Source: DATBAX01 sp963762965
GTDB taxonomy: Bacteria > Acidobacteriota > Terriglobia > Terriglobales > Acidobacteriaceae
Direction: 5' to 3'
Length of the DNA stretch: 64,000 bases
NCBI GenBank assembly: GCA_963762965.1
Contig: CAVXME010000001.1
Coordinates: 2,852,001 to 2,916,000 of the forward strand
This document shows positions 40,263-49,887 of the stretch, in pieces (the first letter of the stretch is position 1; every line of letters starts with the position of its first letter). Position numbers and translations under genes: made by a program. The notes beneath the pieces were generated by a model. The model was given only the letters and a program-made list of their open reading frames with translations. It did not search any database and had not been told where the DNA came from.

Positions 40263-42173
40263 GTGCTTGTGGATAGCTCGCAAGACGACCTGAAAGAAAT
40301 CAGACATCTGCTGCGCGAACTCACAACTCGCGTATATCGAATTGAACGGAATTTGGGGAGAGAAGCTGTGCCCGCGCAGCTATCTCCTGCGCAACCCGCC
40401 AGCATAACGGCACCCCAATCTCCAGCGGCGCCACCACCTCCGGCTCCGTTGACCCCCATCCAGCCACCACCATTGGTTCCGGCAACGCCAATTTATCCCA
40501 GCTCCCCACGGCCTCATCGGACGGCGGGAGCACCTCCGGAAATCAATCTGGAATCGCGCATTGGTTCGCACTGGCTGAACCGGATTGGCATCTCGGCGGT
40601 GCTGATCGGAGTTTCCTATTTCCTGAAATACGCCTTTGACAACAACTGGATTGGGCCTGCGGGACGCGTGACCATTGGCTTGCTGGCGGGGATTGGCATC
40701 GTGGTCTGGAGCGAGCGCTTTCGCAGCCGGGGATACCAGATATTTTCCTATTCCTTGAAAGCGGTCGGCGTCGGCGTGCTTTATCTTTCCTTGTGGGCCG
40801 CGTTTCAGGTTTACAGCCTGGTTCCGGGAGGAGTGGCTTTTGCCGCCATGCTCCTGGTCACTGCGGCTACCGCTGCATTGGCACTCAGCCAGGACGCCGA
40901 AATCCTGGCGGCTTTTGCTTTGACCGGTGGCTTTGTCACTCCGGCTTTACTTTCGACCGGCCAGAATCGCGAACTGGCGCTGTTTGCCTATGTGGCCGTG
41001 CTTGATCTGGCTTCCCTGGCGATGATGGCGTTCAAGCCCTGGCGGCGATTGCTCGTCCTGAGTTATGCCGGCACCTTGTTGCTTTACGTTGGCTGGTACA
41101 GCGAATTTTACGACCGCAGCCAGGTTGGCCTGACGTTGGCGTTCGCGACATTGTTCTTCGCCATCTCTGCTATTGCTCCGCTGGTGGCGCTCGCGCCCGA
41201 AAACGAAGCTGGGGTGTTTGCTTCCATCCCGTTCATCCTGGTGTTTGTGAATGCGGTCGTTTACTTCCTGCAAATCTACGCCATGTTCGAGGAGATCAGT
41301 AAGACTGAGACGGCATGGTTTGCCCTGGGTTTGGCTGCGGTTTACATCTACTTGAGTTGGCGGGCCGAAGCCAGATTCGGCGGATCGGCCATGGGACAGA
41401 AGTTGAAACTGCTTCATCTGGCACTGGCCATTGGCTTTATCACCATCGCAATTCCCATTCGCCTGGATGAGCACTGGATCACGGTTGGCTGGATCGTGGA
41501 AGCAGCCATTTTGCTCTGGGTGGCCGACCGGATTCATTCCGATCTGCTCAATGCCTTCGCCGTGGGCGCGCTGGCGTTGGGAGTGGTCCGGCTGCTGGCG
41601 TTCGACAATTTTCATTCCACGCAATTAATTTTCAATGCCCGCATGGGGACACATGCGCTGGCCGTTGCGGTGCTTGGAGGGGTTGCCTGGTATGCGTCTA
41701 AGCGCGATGACGAAACCGGACGCAGCGCTGCGGCAATCGCGGTCGTTGCCCTCAATGCTTTGGCTCTGATTGCGCTTACCCGCGAAGTTGCCGACTACTA
41801 TGCGCAGCAACTGGCGGCTCTCCGTCCGCAGCCCGGGGCCTTCAATCTGGCGTACTGGAGCCAGTCTCGAAGCATCGGGATTACCCGTGATTTTACGTAC
41901 TCCGCGCTGTGGATGGCCTACGGCGCCATGCTCATGGTGGTCGGATTCTGGCGGAATTCGGCGTTTGTGCGCTGGCAGGCGCTGCTACTGATCGCGGCCA
42001 CGACGGTCAAAGTCTTCGTTTACGACACCTCGCAACTCGACCACATTTACCGCATCCTGAGTTTTATCGTGCTTGGCGTATTGCTGCTGACGGTTTCGTT
42101 TGCCTACCAGAAGGATTGGCTCAAGCTCTCGGGCCGGAAGCAATCCGAGTTGGGTCCGAAGGGTGCGGCTTAA
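40263..42173 (+). CDS. DUF2339 large integral membrane protein
   Basis: A 636-residue protein. A short coiled-coil start (about 1-35) and a Pro/Ala-rich linker (about 45-85) are followed by ESRIGSHWLNRIGISAVLIG (about 96-115), the DUF2339 hallmark. Many transmembrane helices (about 16-20) fill the rest. DUF2339 proteins are uncharacterised; links to cell-envelope polysaccharides have been suggested from context. The GTG start at 40263 follows caagggg. It overlaps the DUF3999 gene by 1 nt, a common pairing of these families. Confidence 0.84.
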   Translation: MLVDSSQDDLKEIRHLLRELTTRVYRIERNLGREAVPAQLSPAQPASITAPQSPAAPPPPAPLTPIQPPPLVPATPIYPSSPRPHRTAGAPPEINLESRIGSHWLNRIGISAVLIGVSYFLKYAFDNNWIGPAGRVTIGLLAGIGIVVWSERFRSRGYQIFSYSLKAVGVGVLYLSLWAAFQVYSLVPGGVAFAAMLLVTAATAALALSQDAEILAAFALTGGFVTPALLSTGQNRELALFAYVAVLDLASLAMMAFKPWRRLLVLSYAGTLLLYVGWYSEFYDRSQVGLTLAFATLFFAISAIAPLVALAPENEAGVFASIPFILVFVNAVVYFLQIYAMFEEISKTETAWFALGLAAVYIYLSWRAEARFGGSAMGQKLKLLHLALAIGFITIAIPIRLDEHWITVGWIVEAAILLWVADRIHSDLLNAFAVGALALGVVRLLAFDNFHSTQLIFNARMGTHALAVAVLGGVAWYASKRDDETGRSAAAIAVVALNALALIALTREVADYYAQQLAALRPQPGAFNLAYWSQSRSIGITRDFTYSALWMAYGAMLMVVGFWRNSAFVRWQALLLIAATTVKVFVYDTSQLDHIYRILSFIVLGVLLLTVSFAYQKDWLKLSGRKQSELGPKGAA

Positions 42174-43417
42174 TGAAGCAGAGCCACTGGTTTCTTCTCG
42201 CTTTCATTTTTGTCCAGACGATGTCTCACGAGGCAGCCATTCCATACTTCGGCCATGTCCGAGATGTGGCGATTGCTTCTCCCGGTCGGCAGAACTACGT
42301 TGTGGTGGATCAAAGCGTATGGAGGTACAGTCAGCCGGATCTTGCGGACGTCCGGCTCTATGACGGGCAGACGCAGGTGCCTTATGTATTGAAGCAACGA
42401 CGGGGCGGGGTTTCGAGTGTGGAACAGGAAGCGAAACTGCTGAATCTGGGATCGGTCGCTGGACGCACGGAATTCGACATCGATGTGGGTGACTTGCCGG
42501 AATATGATCGCGTCCGCCTGCGGCTGGACGCCAAGAATTTCATCGCCACTGCTGAAGCTGAGGGACGGAACGATCTGCATCAGTCTCCTGGCACAAGACT
42601 GGGAAGCAGCACTCTGTACGACTTCACCCGGGAAGATCTGGGCTCAAATTTCGTGCTCAAGCTGCCCACCGCTAATTTTCATTACTTACATATTCGCCTG
42701 GCTCCCGGCATCAAGCCAGCGCAGGTGAAAGGCGCGGTTCTTTTCAATTTGCAGGAGGAAAAGGCGGCGTGGAGTAACGCGGGTGCGTGTCAGCCTGCGA
42801 ATAGCGCACCTTCGAAGAACACGATATTCAGTTGTGAAGATGCAAATGCCACGCCGGTAGATCGTATTGAGTTTCAAATTGCCGCGGCTGCCGTGAACTT
42901 TCGACGCAGTGTGACGGCCACGGATGCCAAAGGCAACGAGCTGGCCAGTGGTGAGATCAGCCGCATCCGGATGCTTCGGGCCGGGCAGTCGGTGGTTTCG
43001 GAGAGTCTGGCATTCGATCTCCCAGGTACTCGTGAAAAACAGCTTACGATCACCATTGAAAATGGCGACGACGCTCCACTTCCCGTGGAAACCGTGCTGC
43101 CGCTGTCGATTGAGCGGCGCCTTTACTTCGATCCCGCAGGGAAGACTGCCGTGAAAGTCTATTACGGAGATGAAAAGCTAGGCGAACCCAGTTACGACTA
43201 TGCCAAGTTCTTCCAGGAGGATCCCGCAGCGGTTGAGGCGAAGCTGGGAGCTGACATGCCAAATCCTGCGTACACCGGCCGTCCAGACGACCGGCCGTGG
43301 TCGGAACAACACAAAGGTGTGCTTTGGGCGGCGATGGTGCTGGCCGTGGCGGTGCTGGCTGGACTGGCTCTGAGGGGATTCAAGACGGGGCCTGGGGCGG
43401 GCAAGGGGAGTGCATAG
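42173..43417 (+). CDS. DUF3999 family exported protein
   Basis: 414 residues from the ATG at 42173, which overlaps the DUF2339 stop (TAATG). A signal sequence (about 1-22) precedes YFGHVRDVAIASPGRQNYVV. Beta-rich domains span about 25-370, and a C-terminal membrane helix (about 384-402) anchors it. The pair with DUF2339 suggests one complex in the envelope. The longer in-frame extension upstream belongs to the other frame of DUF2339 and was discarded. Confidence 0.82.
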   Translation: MKQSHWFLLAFIFVQTMSHEAAIPYFGHVRDVAIASPGRQNYVVVDQSVWRYSQPDLADVRLYDGQTQVPYVLKQRRGGVSSVEQEAKLLNLGSVAGRTEFDIDVGDLPEYDRVRLRLDAKNFIATAEAEGRNDLHQSPGTRLGSSTLYDFTREDLGSNFVLKLPTANFHYLHIRLAPGIKPAQVKGAVLFNLQEEKAAWSNAGACQPANSAPSKNTIFSCEDANATPVDRIEFQIAAAAVNFRRSVTATDAKGNELASGEISRIRMLRAGQSVVSESLAFDLPGTREKQLTITIENGDDAPLPVETVLPLSIERRLYFDPAGKTAVKVYYGDEKLGEPSYDYAKFFQEDPAAVEAKLGADMPNPAYTGRPDDRPWSEQHKGVLWAAMVLAVAVLAGLALRGFKTGPGAGKGSA

Positions 43418-43454
43418 GTCCTTCGTTCGCAAGAGGCGCTCGCTCAGGATGACA
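43418..43454. repeat. Dispersed repeat 'ccttcg ... ctcaggatgaca', copy C
   Basis: Begins gtccttcgttcgc and ends cgctcgctcaggatgaca. It is the shortest of the three copies, without the inner hairpin of copy B, and lies between convergent genes. Confidence 0.6.
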
Positions 43455-43480
43455 AATCTTTCTAAGTGACTGGAAAATGT

Positions 43481-45841
43481 TTAGCGCAGCGATTCTTCCA
43501 CTTCATCGATCCAGCCGGGACGCTTCAGGACTTCGCGGGGTTTGGGGCCGTCGGCGGCGCCGACGATGCCGTCGCGCTCCATGAGATCGATCAGATGGGC
43601 AGCCCGGCCGTAGCCGACGCGTAAGCGACGCTGGATCAGGGAAGTGGAGGCCTTGCCAAATTCAATCACCAGGCGCACCGCGTCTTCATAGAGGGGATCG
43701 TTTTCGGCCTCGCCATCCTCACCATCGCCGCCTGAAAGTCCGCCCTCGCGTTCTTCTTTCGGAGCTTGCAGGAATGCTTCTTCGTACTCGGCGGTGCCTT
43801 GCGAGCGCCAGAACTCCACGACGGCAGCAATTTCCTTTTCGGTCACAAACGGTGCGTGGAGCCGATGGACGCGAGCTGAGCCTGAAGGAAGATAGAGCAT
43901 GTCGCCACGTCCGAGCAAAGCTTCGGCGCCGTTGGCGTCGAGAATGGTGCGCGAATCTACTTTGGTCGCGACGCGGAAAGAAATTCGCGCCGGGAAATTG
44001 GCTTTGATCAGGCCGGTGATGACGTCCACGGAAGGCCGTTGCGTGGCCAGAACGAGGTGAATTCCAACCGCGCGTGCCATCTGCGCCAGACGGGTGACAG
44101 ATTCTTCGACGTTGCCGGAGTCGAGCATCATCAGATCGGCCAACTCGTCGATGATGATGACGATGTAAGGAATTGGACGATCGTCGGCGTTATCGCCAAA
44201 CAGGCTGGGCGTGACGACGTCATCAAACAATTTGTTGTACTGATCGATATTGCGAACGCCCTTCGCGGCCAGCAACTTCAGACGGCGTTCCATCTCGCGG
44301 ACGGCATTACGAAGAGCATTCGCCGCCAGCTTGGGCTCGGTGATGATCGGGGTGAACAAGTGCGGCACGCCTTCATAGTTGCCGAGTTCCAGGCGTTTGG
44401 GATCGACAAGAATCAATCGCACTTGATCGGGCGTCGCCTTGTACAAGATCGACATGATCATGGCGTTGATGGCCACGCTCTTGCCCGCTCCGGTGGAACC
44501 GGCAATTAACAGGTGAGGCATTCCGGCGAGATCGGCGGTGACGATGCGTCCGTTGATGTCTTTTCCCAGCGCCAGCGTGAGCTTCGATTTCGTACCGAAA
44601 AATTCCTGGGATTCGATGTTTTCCCGCAGCCAGATGATTTCGCGCTCGCGATTCGGCACCTGGATACCGACCGTCGACTTGCCCGCCATGCGTTCGATCA
44701 GGATGCTTTCTGCTTTGAGGGCGAGGCAGAGATCGTCGGTCAGATTGGTGATGCGGCTGTACTTTATGCCGGCTTCCGGTTTGAACTCGAAAGTCGTGAC
44801 AACCGGGCCGGGATTGATCTGGGTGATTTGTCCGTGGACATCGAATTCGGCGTATTTGTCGGTGAGGACCTGCGCCAGCAGCTTGAGTTCGTCGGCATCA
44901 ATGGCCTGTTGCTCGTCGGCGCGATGGAGCAGGCTGCTGGGCGGCAGCTTGAATCCACCGGCAATGCGCGGCAGGGTGGTCTTGGGTTTCTGGTCGGCGT
45001 CGGCACGCTCGGTCACTTCTGGCGTGACCATCTGGGAGTCGTGATGTGCCACGGGAGCGGAGTGAGGCTCCTCGCTGTGCTCTTCAAATGTGCGGTCAAT
45101 CCCGGTTCGCACCGGTTCGGCTGCGCGCGCTTGCGGGACGGCTCTGGCGGGAACCATCTGGGCCGTGATCACGGGCTTGGGCGAAGCGCGGCGCTTCTCG
45201 AGTTCCTTTTGCATGCGCGTCTTGGCGCGTGCTTCCTGCCAATCTTTCCAGCGATTCCATAACGCGACTACGAAGGCGAACCGCGTCGGAGCCCAGACTT
45301 GCATTGCAGAGAAAGAGAATGCCGTCGAGAGATAAAGCGCGACGGCCAAGACGGTGGCACAGACGATGTAAGCGCCGGCCAGATTGAAATAGTGGATGAG
45401 GAAATCGCCGACAATTCTGCCTAACAGTCCTTCGATCGGAATCAGGTGCATCCAGCGCATGTGCCCCGGGAACAGGGCCAGCAGGGCGGGAACAAACATC
45501 AGTAGCCAGATTCCGCCCAATGACTTGGCCATGGGTGAGGGAACTTTACGCGAGCGGAACCAGCGCATTCCCAGCACGCCCGCGAACACCGGCAGCAGAA
45601 ACCCTCCGATGCCGAAGAATTGCAGAAGAACGTCGGAAATCAAAGCTCCGACGACGCCGATCCAGTTGCGCGCGGCATGTGATCCGGTGAGGATTGAGGC
45701 GCTATTCAATGACGGGTCGAGCGGTGAGTACGAAGCCAGAGCAAGGAAAAGGAGGAGCGCGGAGACACACAACAAGAACCCAATCAGCTCATTGAGCCGC
45801 CGGTTGTTGGTCGGAGCGAATATGCGGGAAGCAAACTTCAT
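43481..45841 (-). CDS. ftsK: DNA translocase FtsK/SpoIIIE
   Basis: 786 residues. N-terminal membrane domain with four helices (about 20-40, 65-85, 95-115, 140-165), a linker rich in charged residues (about 195-290), then the RecA-like motor: Walker A AGSTGAGKSVAINAM (about 435-449), Walker B region LIIDELADLMML (about 545) and the gamma winged helix at the C-terminus (SLIQRRLRVGYGRAAHLIDL). It pumps DNA at the septum for chromosome dimer resolution. I chose the ATG at 45841 over a start at 45871. The short linker is like SpoIIIE. Confidence 0.94.
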   Translation of the reverse strand: MKFASRIFAPTNNRRLNELIGFLLCVSALLLFLALASYSPLDPSLNSASILTGSHAARNWIGVVGALISDVLLQFFGIGGFLLPVFAGVLGMRWFRSRKVPSPMAKSLGGIWLLMFVPALLALFPGHMRWMHLIPIEGLLGRIVGDFLIHYFNLAGAYIVCATVLAVALYLSTAFSFSAMQVWAPTRFAFVVALWNRWKDWQEARAKTRMQKELEKRRASPKPVITAQMVPARAVPQARAAEPVRTGIDRTFEEHSEEPHSAPVAHHDSQMVTPEVTERADADQKPKTTLPRIAGGFKLPPSSLLHRADEQQAIDADELKLLAQVLTDKYAEFDVHGQITQINPGPVVTTFEFKPEAGIKYSRITNLTDDLCLALKAESILIERMAGKSTVGIQVPNREREIIWLRENIESQEFFGTKSKLTLALGKDINGRIVTADLAGMPHLLIAGSTGAGKSVAINAMIMSILYKATPDQVRLILVDPKRLELGNYEGVPHLFTPIITEPKLAANALRNAVREMERRLKLLAAKGVRNIDQYNKLFDDVVTPSLFGDNADDRPIPYIVIIIDELADLMMLDSGNVEESVTRLAQMARAVGIHLVLATQRPSVDVITGLIKANFPARISFRVATKVDSRTILDANGAEALLGRGDMLYLPSGSARVHRLHAPFVTEKEIAAVVEFWRSQGTAEYEEAFLQAPKEEREGGLSGGDGEDGEAENDPLYEDAVRLVIEFGKASTSLIQRRLRVGYGRAAHLIDLMERDGIVGAADGPKPREVLKRPGWIDEVEESLR

Positions 45842-45986
45842 TGGGCGTATTTCGCAGCACGCAGGAGACACTCTTCCAGCGGTGCCGACCTACGCCAGAG
45901 CCTTTTAATTATGCCAACAAGTGGGGACTTCTAACAATGGGGGAATTCACCGGAAGTTATCGAGTTGGTTTCCCGTTCCTGTTGCC

Positions 45987-46877
45987 CTATCCCGCCAGCC
46001 GTGAGGCAAATGCCAGCACCAATGCTCCCACAATGATGCGGTAGACGGCGAAGGGGGCAAATCCGCGCTTACGCACATAGCCCATGAACCAGGCTACGGA
46101 AAGATAGGCAACCAGGTAGGAGACGACGAACCCAACGACCAAGACGATCCATCCGTGTTGATCAATCTGAGAAACCCCGATCGGATTCGCGCCTTTTCCT
46201 CGGAGCGATTTGAGCAAGTCATAGCAGGTGGCCACGACCATGGTGGGGATCGACAGGAAAAACGAAAATTCCAGCGCCGCTGCCCGCGATATACGAGCCA
46301 CTTGCCCGGCGGCAATCGTCGACATCGATCGCGACGTCCCCGGAAAAACCGCCGACAATATCTGGCACGCGCCAATCCAGATGGCTTGGGTCAAGCTGAT
46401 GTCTTCCATCTTCCAGGTGTGAATGCGGCCTTCGCCACCCGGGCCGGCGGCTTCCGATTTCGAGTTCCACGCGTCCACCAGCCACATAACGACTCCGCCC
46501 ACCAGCAGCGAAGTCCCCATGATGTACAAGCTTTCCAAATGCTTGCCAATGATTTTGGTCAACAGGAACGCGGGAATTGCGGTTACCACGAATGCCACCA
46601 TGGTCAGGCCCAAGGGATGCGTGAGCGCGGTTTTGTCACCGTTTTCGCCCCGGGGGAAGGTCGAAATGAATTTGGCGATGCGGCTGCGAAAGTAAACCGG
46701 CAGACAAAGAATCGCGCCCAGCTGGATCACAATGGTATACATCTTCCAGTAGCCATCGGACAGGCTTATATGGAAGAGCGATTCCGCAATGCGGAGGTGG
46801 GCGGTGGAACTGACCGGCAGGAATTCCGTCAGCCCTTCGATAATCCCCAAAATCAGGGACAATAGATAATCGTTCAA
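45987..46877 (-). CDS. uppP: Undecaprenyl-diphosphatase UppP (BacA)
   Basis: A 296-residue membrane enzyme that dephosphorylates undecaprenyl pyrophosphate to recycle the cell-wall lipid carrier. The signature GIIEGLTEFLPVSSTAHL (about 11-28) has the catalytic Glu and Ser. The second motif FPGTSRSMSTIAAGQ (about 172-186) has the active-site Ser/Arg. It starts with TTG. Overexpression of this family gives bacitracin tolerance. It stands alone on the minus strand between ftsK and the SH3-like gene. Confidence 0.94.
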   Translation of the reverse strand: MNDYLLSLILGIIEGLTEFLPVSSTAHLRIAESLFHISLSDGYWKMYTIVIQLGAILCLPVYFRSRIAKFISTFPRGENGDKTALTHPLGLTMVAFVVTAIPAFLLTKIIGKHLESLYIMGTSLLVGGVVMWLVDAWNSKSEAAGPGGEGRIHTWKMEDISLTQAIWIGACQILSAVFPGTSRSMSTIAAGQVARISRAAALEFSFFLSIPTMVVATCYDLLKSLRGKGANPIGVSQIDQHGWIVLVVGFVVSYLVAYLSVAWFMGYVRKRGFAPFAVYRIIVGALVLAFASRLAG

Positions 46878-46959
46878 GCGTCCTCCGAAGGGTGAGTGCA
46901 GAAAGTATCGCAGAAATCAACTGAGAGGTGTACTTGCAACTGTGGTTCGAGGGAACCAG

Positions 46960-47925
46960 CTACTCCTGCGCATTGCCGTAGGTGGGCACGCCTTGCTCGA
47001 TCAGGTACAACAGCCGCTGGGCGCGCGCGCCCCAATCACCTTGAGGAAACTGCTCGACCAATCTTTTTGCTAGGCCGACGGCCTTGGATTTCGATTCTTC
47101 CGACTTTTTCGCCTGCTCTTCCGTTTTGTAAATCTCGATCAGTGCTGACCAGCGGTAGGCCGCGTCATAAAGCGCCTCGGCCGCGGCGGGAGATTGAGGA
47201 TGGTCCTTGGCGTAATTCTCGTAGATTTCCGCCTCTTTCATGGGACACTTCGATGCACCCAGCCAATCGCCGCATAATTTATTGTCGATCAAATGAAATG
47301 CTGCCAGGTCTGCCCACTTGGTGCCGGGAAACTTCTTCATGACTTCCTTCATGTGGTCTTCGTTCATTCCCTGGCGCAGATAAGCCTCCTGCTCCTTGGC
47401 CGAGGGGCGCGTCATCACGTCGACTTTCTCAATCTGCCAGCGAATATCGGCGGAACGATACATGGCTTCGCCAGCCAGCGGCGACTTGGGGAAGTATTCC
47501 GCGGCCCGGTAATAGAGACGCAGGGCGTCGTCTGCCGCGCCACGGCGGCCATGCCGTTGGCTGGCCTGGTCCTCGGAATCGACGGCTTCGCCGAAAATAA
47601 TCTTGTCACCATCCGGGTCCGATGCCTTCACCACTCCTTTGTCCAGGATCCATCCGGTCACGACCTGAGGTTCTTGCTCGTCATAGCTATTGCTGGTCAC
47701 GACGCCAAGCGTGGCTTCGACGTGCACCCAGTTGGGGATGGTTTCCATCACCACCATGTCCCGGCCGCGCTCGACGTTCCGCAGCTTGGCTGAGTTGGTG
47801 TCCGGGGAAACATAAAGCGTAGCTACGCGGACGACGGTGGCGCGCAGCACGTCGGCCGAAGCCGTCGTGCTTAACAACCCGGTGTTCAAAAGGATGAAAA
47901 ATGGGATGACGAAGTTTCGCTTCAT
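46960..47925 (-). CDS. Exported SH3-like / TPR-like protein
   Basis: A 321-residue protein with a signal peptide (about 1-24). A bacterial SH3-like segment (about 27-100; TLYVSPDTNSAKL, WVHVEA, GWILDKGV) is followed by helical tetratricopeptide-like repeats resembling outer-membrane assembly lipoprotein BamD (about 130-310; ALRLYYRAAEYFPKSPLAGE). There is no lipobox cysteine. It may bind cell wall through the SH3-like part. Its function is unknown. Confidence 0.68.
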   Translation of the reverse strand: MKRNFVIPFFILLNTGLLSTTASADVLRATVVRVATLYVSPDTNSAKLRNVERGRDMVVMETIPNWVHVEATLGVVTSNSYDEQEPQVVTGWILDKGVVKASDPDGDKIIFGEAVDSEDQASQRHGRRGAADDALRLYYRAAEYFPKSPLAGEAMYRSADIRWQIEKVDVMTRPSAKEQEAYLRQGMNEDHMKEVMKKFPGTKWADLAAFHLIDNKLCGDWLGASKCPMKEAEIYENYAKDHPQSPAAAEALYDAAYRWSALIEIYKTEEQAKKSEESKSKAVGLAKRLVEQFPQGDWGARAQRLLYLIEQGVPTYGNAQE

Positions 47926-47941
47926 GATTTGATTCGGCTCG

Positions 47942-48883
47942 TTATTTTATGCTGCTTGTTGGATGCGTGATTTCCTCCAGTACACGCGGATCAATATTTC
48001 CGCCGCTGATCACCGCGACATTCAGTTTAGTCCTGGGTAACTGGTCTCGGTGAAATAGGAACGCCGCCACAGAGACCGCGCCACTCGGCTCGGCCACAGT
48101 CTTAGGATTCGCCGCCAGCAGGCGCATCGCTTCCTGAATTTCGTCTTCGCTTACAGTCACAATGTCGTCCACATATTTCCGGATGTGCTCGAAGTTAATC
48201 GGCCCGATGCTCTGGGTGCGTAGCCCGTCGGCTTGTGTGCGAGAAACCTGATCAGCGGGAAACTCGACGATCTTTCCCGCCCGCAGGCTGGCTTGCGCAT
48301 CGGCTGCTAGCGCAGGCTCCGCGCCAATTATTTTCACCGATGGCTTGCTCAATTTAACAGCCGTCGCGATTCCGCTGAGCATGCCGCCGCCGCCGACTGG
48401 GGCGAGAATGGTTTCGACCTCGGGCAAATCCTCAAGGATTTCCAACCCAATGGTGCCCTGGCCGGCAATAATCTTCTCGTCGTTATAGGGAGGAACAATG
48501 ACATATCCATGCTGGGACGCCAGTTCTTCGGCCTTGAGTTGGCGTTCAAGGCTGCCAGGGCCAACCAGTATGATCTCCGCACCCAGGGCTTCGGTTGCCT
48601 CGCGCTTGATCTTCGGCGCATTATTCGGCATCACGATGACCGCTTTTACCCCCAGCGCCCGCGCCGAGTAGGCAACTCCTTGCGCATGATTGCCGCTGGA
48701 ATAGGTGATCACGCCACGATTCCGTTCGTCTGTCGACAGGGAAGCGATCTTGTTGTAAGCCCCACGCAGTTTAAAGGCCCCGATGGGTTGCTGGTTCTCA
48801 GGCTTCAGGTAAAGCTGCCGGGAGTCTTGCGGCGAATCGCTCCCATGGATGTGCGATTCAATCAAATGAGTGCGAGTCGCCAC
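47942..48883 (-). CDS. Threonine (serine) dehydratase, PLP fold type II
   Basis: 313 residues from a GTG at 48883. The PLP lysine is in PIGAFKLRGAYN, and the Gly-rich phosphate loop is in PVGGGGMLSG. It deaminates threonine to 2-oxobutyrate (isoleucine precursor) or serine to pyruvate. It lacks the C-terminal ACT-like regulatory region of biosynthetic IlvA, so it looks catabolic/TdcB-like. Conserved N-terminal residues (VTLNDIYAAQTRLHGV) are encoded upstream of the GTG, in frame, but no usual start codon is there. A ribosome site GAGGAG on the minus strand points to a start near 48932. Confidence 0.87.
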   Translation of the reverse strand: MATRTHLIESHIHGSDSPQDSRQLYLKPENQQPIGAFKLRGAYNKIASLSTDERNRGVITYSSGNHAQGVAYSARALGVKAVIVMPNNAPKIKREATEALGAEIILVGPGSLERQLKAEELASQHGYVIVPPYNDEKIIAGQGTIGLEILEDLPEVETILAPVGGGGMLSGIATAVKLSKPSVKIIGAEPALAADAQASLRAGKIVEFPADQVSRTQADGLRTQSIGPINFEHIRKYVDDIVTVSEDEIQEAMRLLAANPKTVAEPSGAVSVAAFLFHRDQLPRTKLNVAVISGGNIDPRVLEEITHPTSSIK

Positions 48884-49062
48884 CCCGTGAAGCCGGGTTT
48901 GTGCTGCGTAAATGTCATTCAGTGTGACGATTACAGTTCTCCTCGAGACTGATAGGCAGATTCTGATTTCCAGCCACAGTCGAGGGTGCCTATTTCTTGG
49001 ATTTTTTGCAAGGGCGAGAGGTGCGGCCTCGGGAGTTGGAAAAGGGCCGCGACGGTTTAATT

Positions 49063-49680
49063 TTAATAACGATACATGACTGTAAACTGCACGAACGTGG
49101 TGAACGACCTGTCTTGGATTCCCGAGTTACCTGGCACGGAAGTCTGGTGAAACTCGTAGACGCCAACTGTTTCCCGGTAGAAAAGGTGAGCGTGGGTTGC
49201 AGGCGAAGGCATCCACAGGCTTAGCTCAGGGCCCTGAAGTGCATTCAGGCGGTCTGTACCCGGCAGCACGTACATTAGCTGTGCCCGCGCGGAGAAGCTT
49301 TCGCGCATGAAATCTTTTCCTCCGCCGAAGGTTGGGCGCCATCCCTGTTTCGAATAAATCGATGTGGTCAGTTTGCTCCATTGTGCGCCTGCGCCGAAGT
49401 ATAAGTTCCGTCCTGTGTGACAAAAAAGGCGAGCCTGGCCACCGATCTCATATCCGGTTCCCGAGTCTTGTTTGTGGGCATTTCCAGCCCATATCTCGGC
49501 GCCTGCCAACACATGGGTGGTCTCAAGGTTCATCCCGGTTCCGGCAGCCCCTGAGGCCGGGTAGTAGCCTGATCCGTTCAGCGAGAGTCCGCCATACACA
49601 TAAGGTTGAGGTACCTGCCCCAGGCCTGTGCCGACTGCCAAAAGGAAGAACAAGAAAAGAACTACCGCTCGTTTCGCCAT
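49063..49680 (-). CDS. Outer-membrane beta-barrel-like exported protein
   Basis: 205 residues, signal peptide about 1-22 (MAKRAVVLFLFFLLAVGTGL). Alternating hydrophobic/polar strands follow, ending with the aromatic C-terminus FTVMYRY, a typical signal for barrel insertion. The ATG at 49680 is preferred to one at 49698. No family was recognised; small porin-like or membrane-anchored surface barrels are possible. Confidence 0.62.
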   Translation of the reverse strand: MAKRAVVLFLFFLLAVGTGLGQVPQPYVYGGLSLNGSGYYPASGAAGTGMNLETTHVLAGAEIWAGNAHKQDSGTGYEIGGQARLFCHTGRNLYFGAGAQWSKLTTSIYSKQGWRPTFGGGKDFMRESFSARAQLMYVLPGTDRLNALQGPELSLWMPSPATHAHLFYRETVGVYEFHQTSVPGNSGIQDRSFTTFVQFTVMYRY

Positions 49681-49801
49681 GAATTTGCCCAGGATCAATT
49701 CTTAAATAGCGGAGCGGATGTTGAGGTATCACGGAGGTATGGGGTGAGATTTATCTATTCAAATTTGGGAGAGGTGCTATTTCGGGAGCTGAGTTGGAAG
49801 T

Positions 49802-49833
49802 CCCCGCCCAAGCGAAGCTTGGACGGGGCACCC
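49802..49833. repeat. Hairpin element with ggggcaccc end
   Basis: ccccgcccaag (49802-49812) pairs with cttggacgggg (49818-49828) at 10 of 11 positions, ending caccc. It resembles the element at 3587-3627. Confidence 0.55.
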
Positions 49834-49858
49834 TTGAGAGTTAATTGATTTGCCTGAA

Positions 49859-49876
49859 TGTAATTTATAAGTTACA
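49859..49876. promoter_or_regulatory. Palindromic operator upstream of the toxin-antitoxin genes
   Basis: TGTAATTTATAAGTTACA is palindromic at 16 of 18 positions and ends 12 nt before the chosen toxin start. A -10-like TATAAG lies inside, with TTGATT (49845-49850) upstream. Autoregulation by the antitoxin would fit. Confidence 0.6.
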
Positions 49877-49887
49877 ATGTGCAGGTG

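Noticed and set aside
41909..42172. Upstream extension of the DUF3999 gene
   Set aside because: It overlaps the end of DUF2339 in another frame. The ATG at 42173 with a TAATG junction and a signal peptide is the better start.
44513..45262. Long plus-strand frame opposite ftsK
   Set aside because: Antisense to the FtsK motor domain with its intact Walker motifs.
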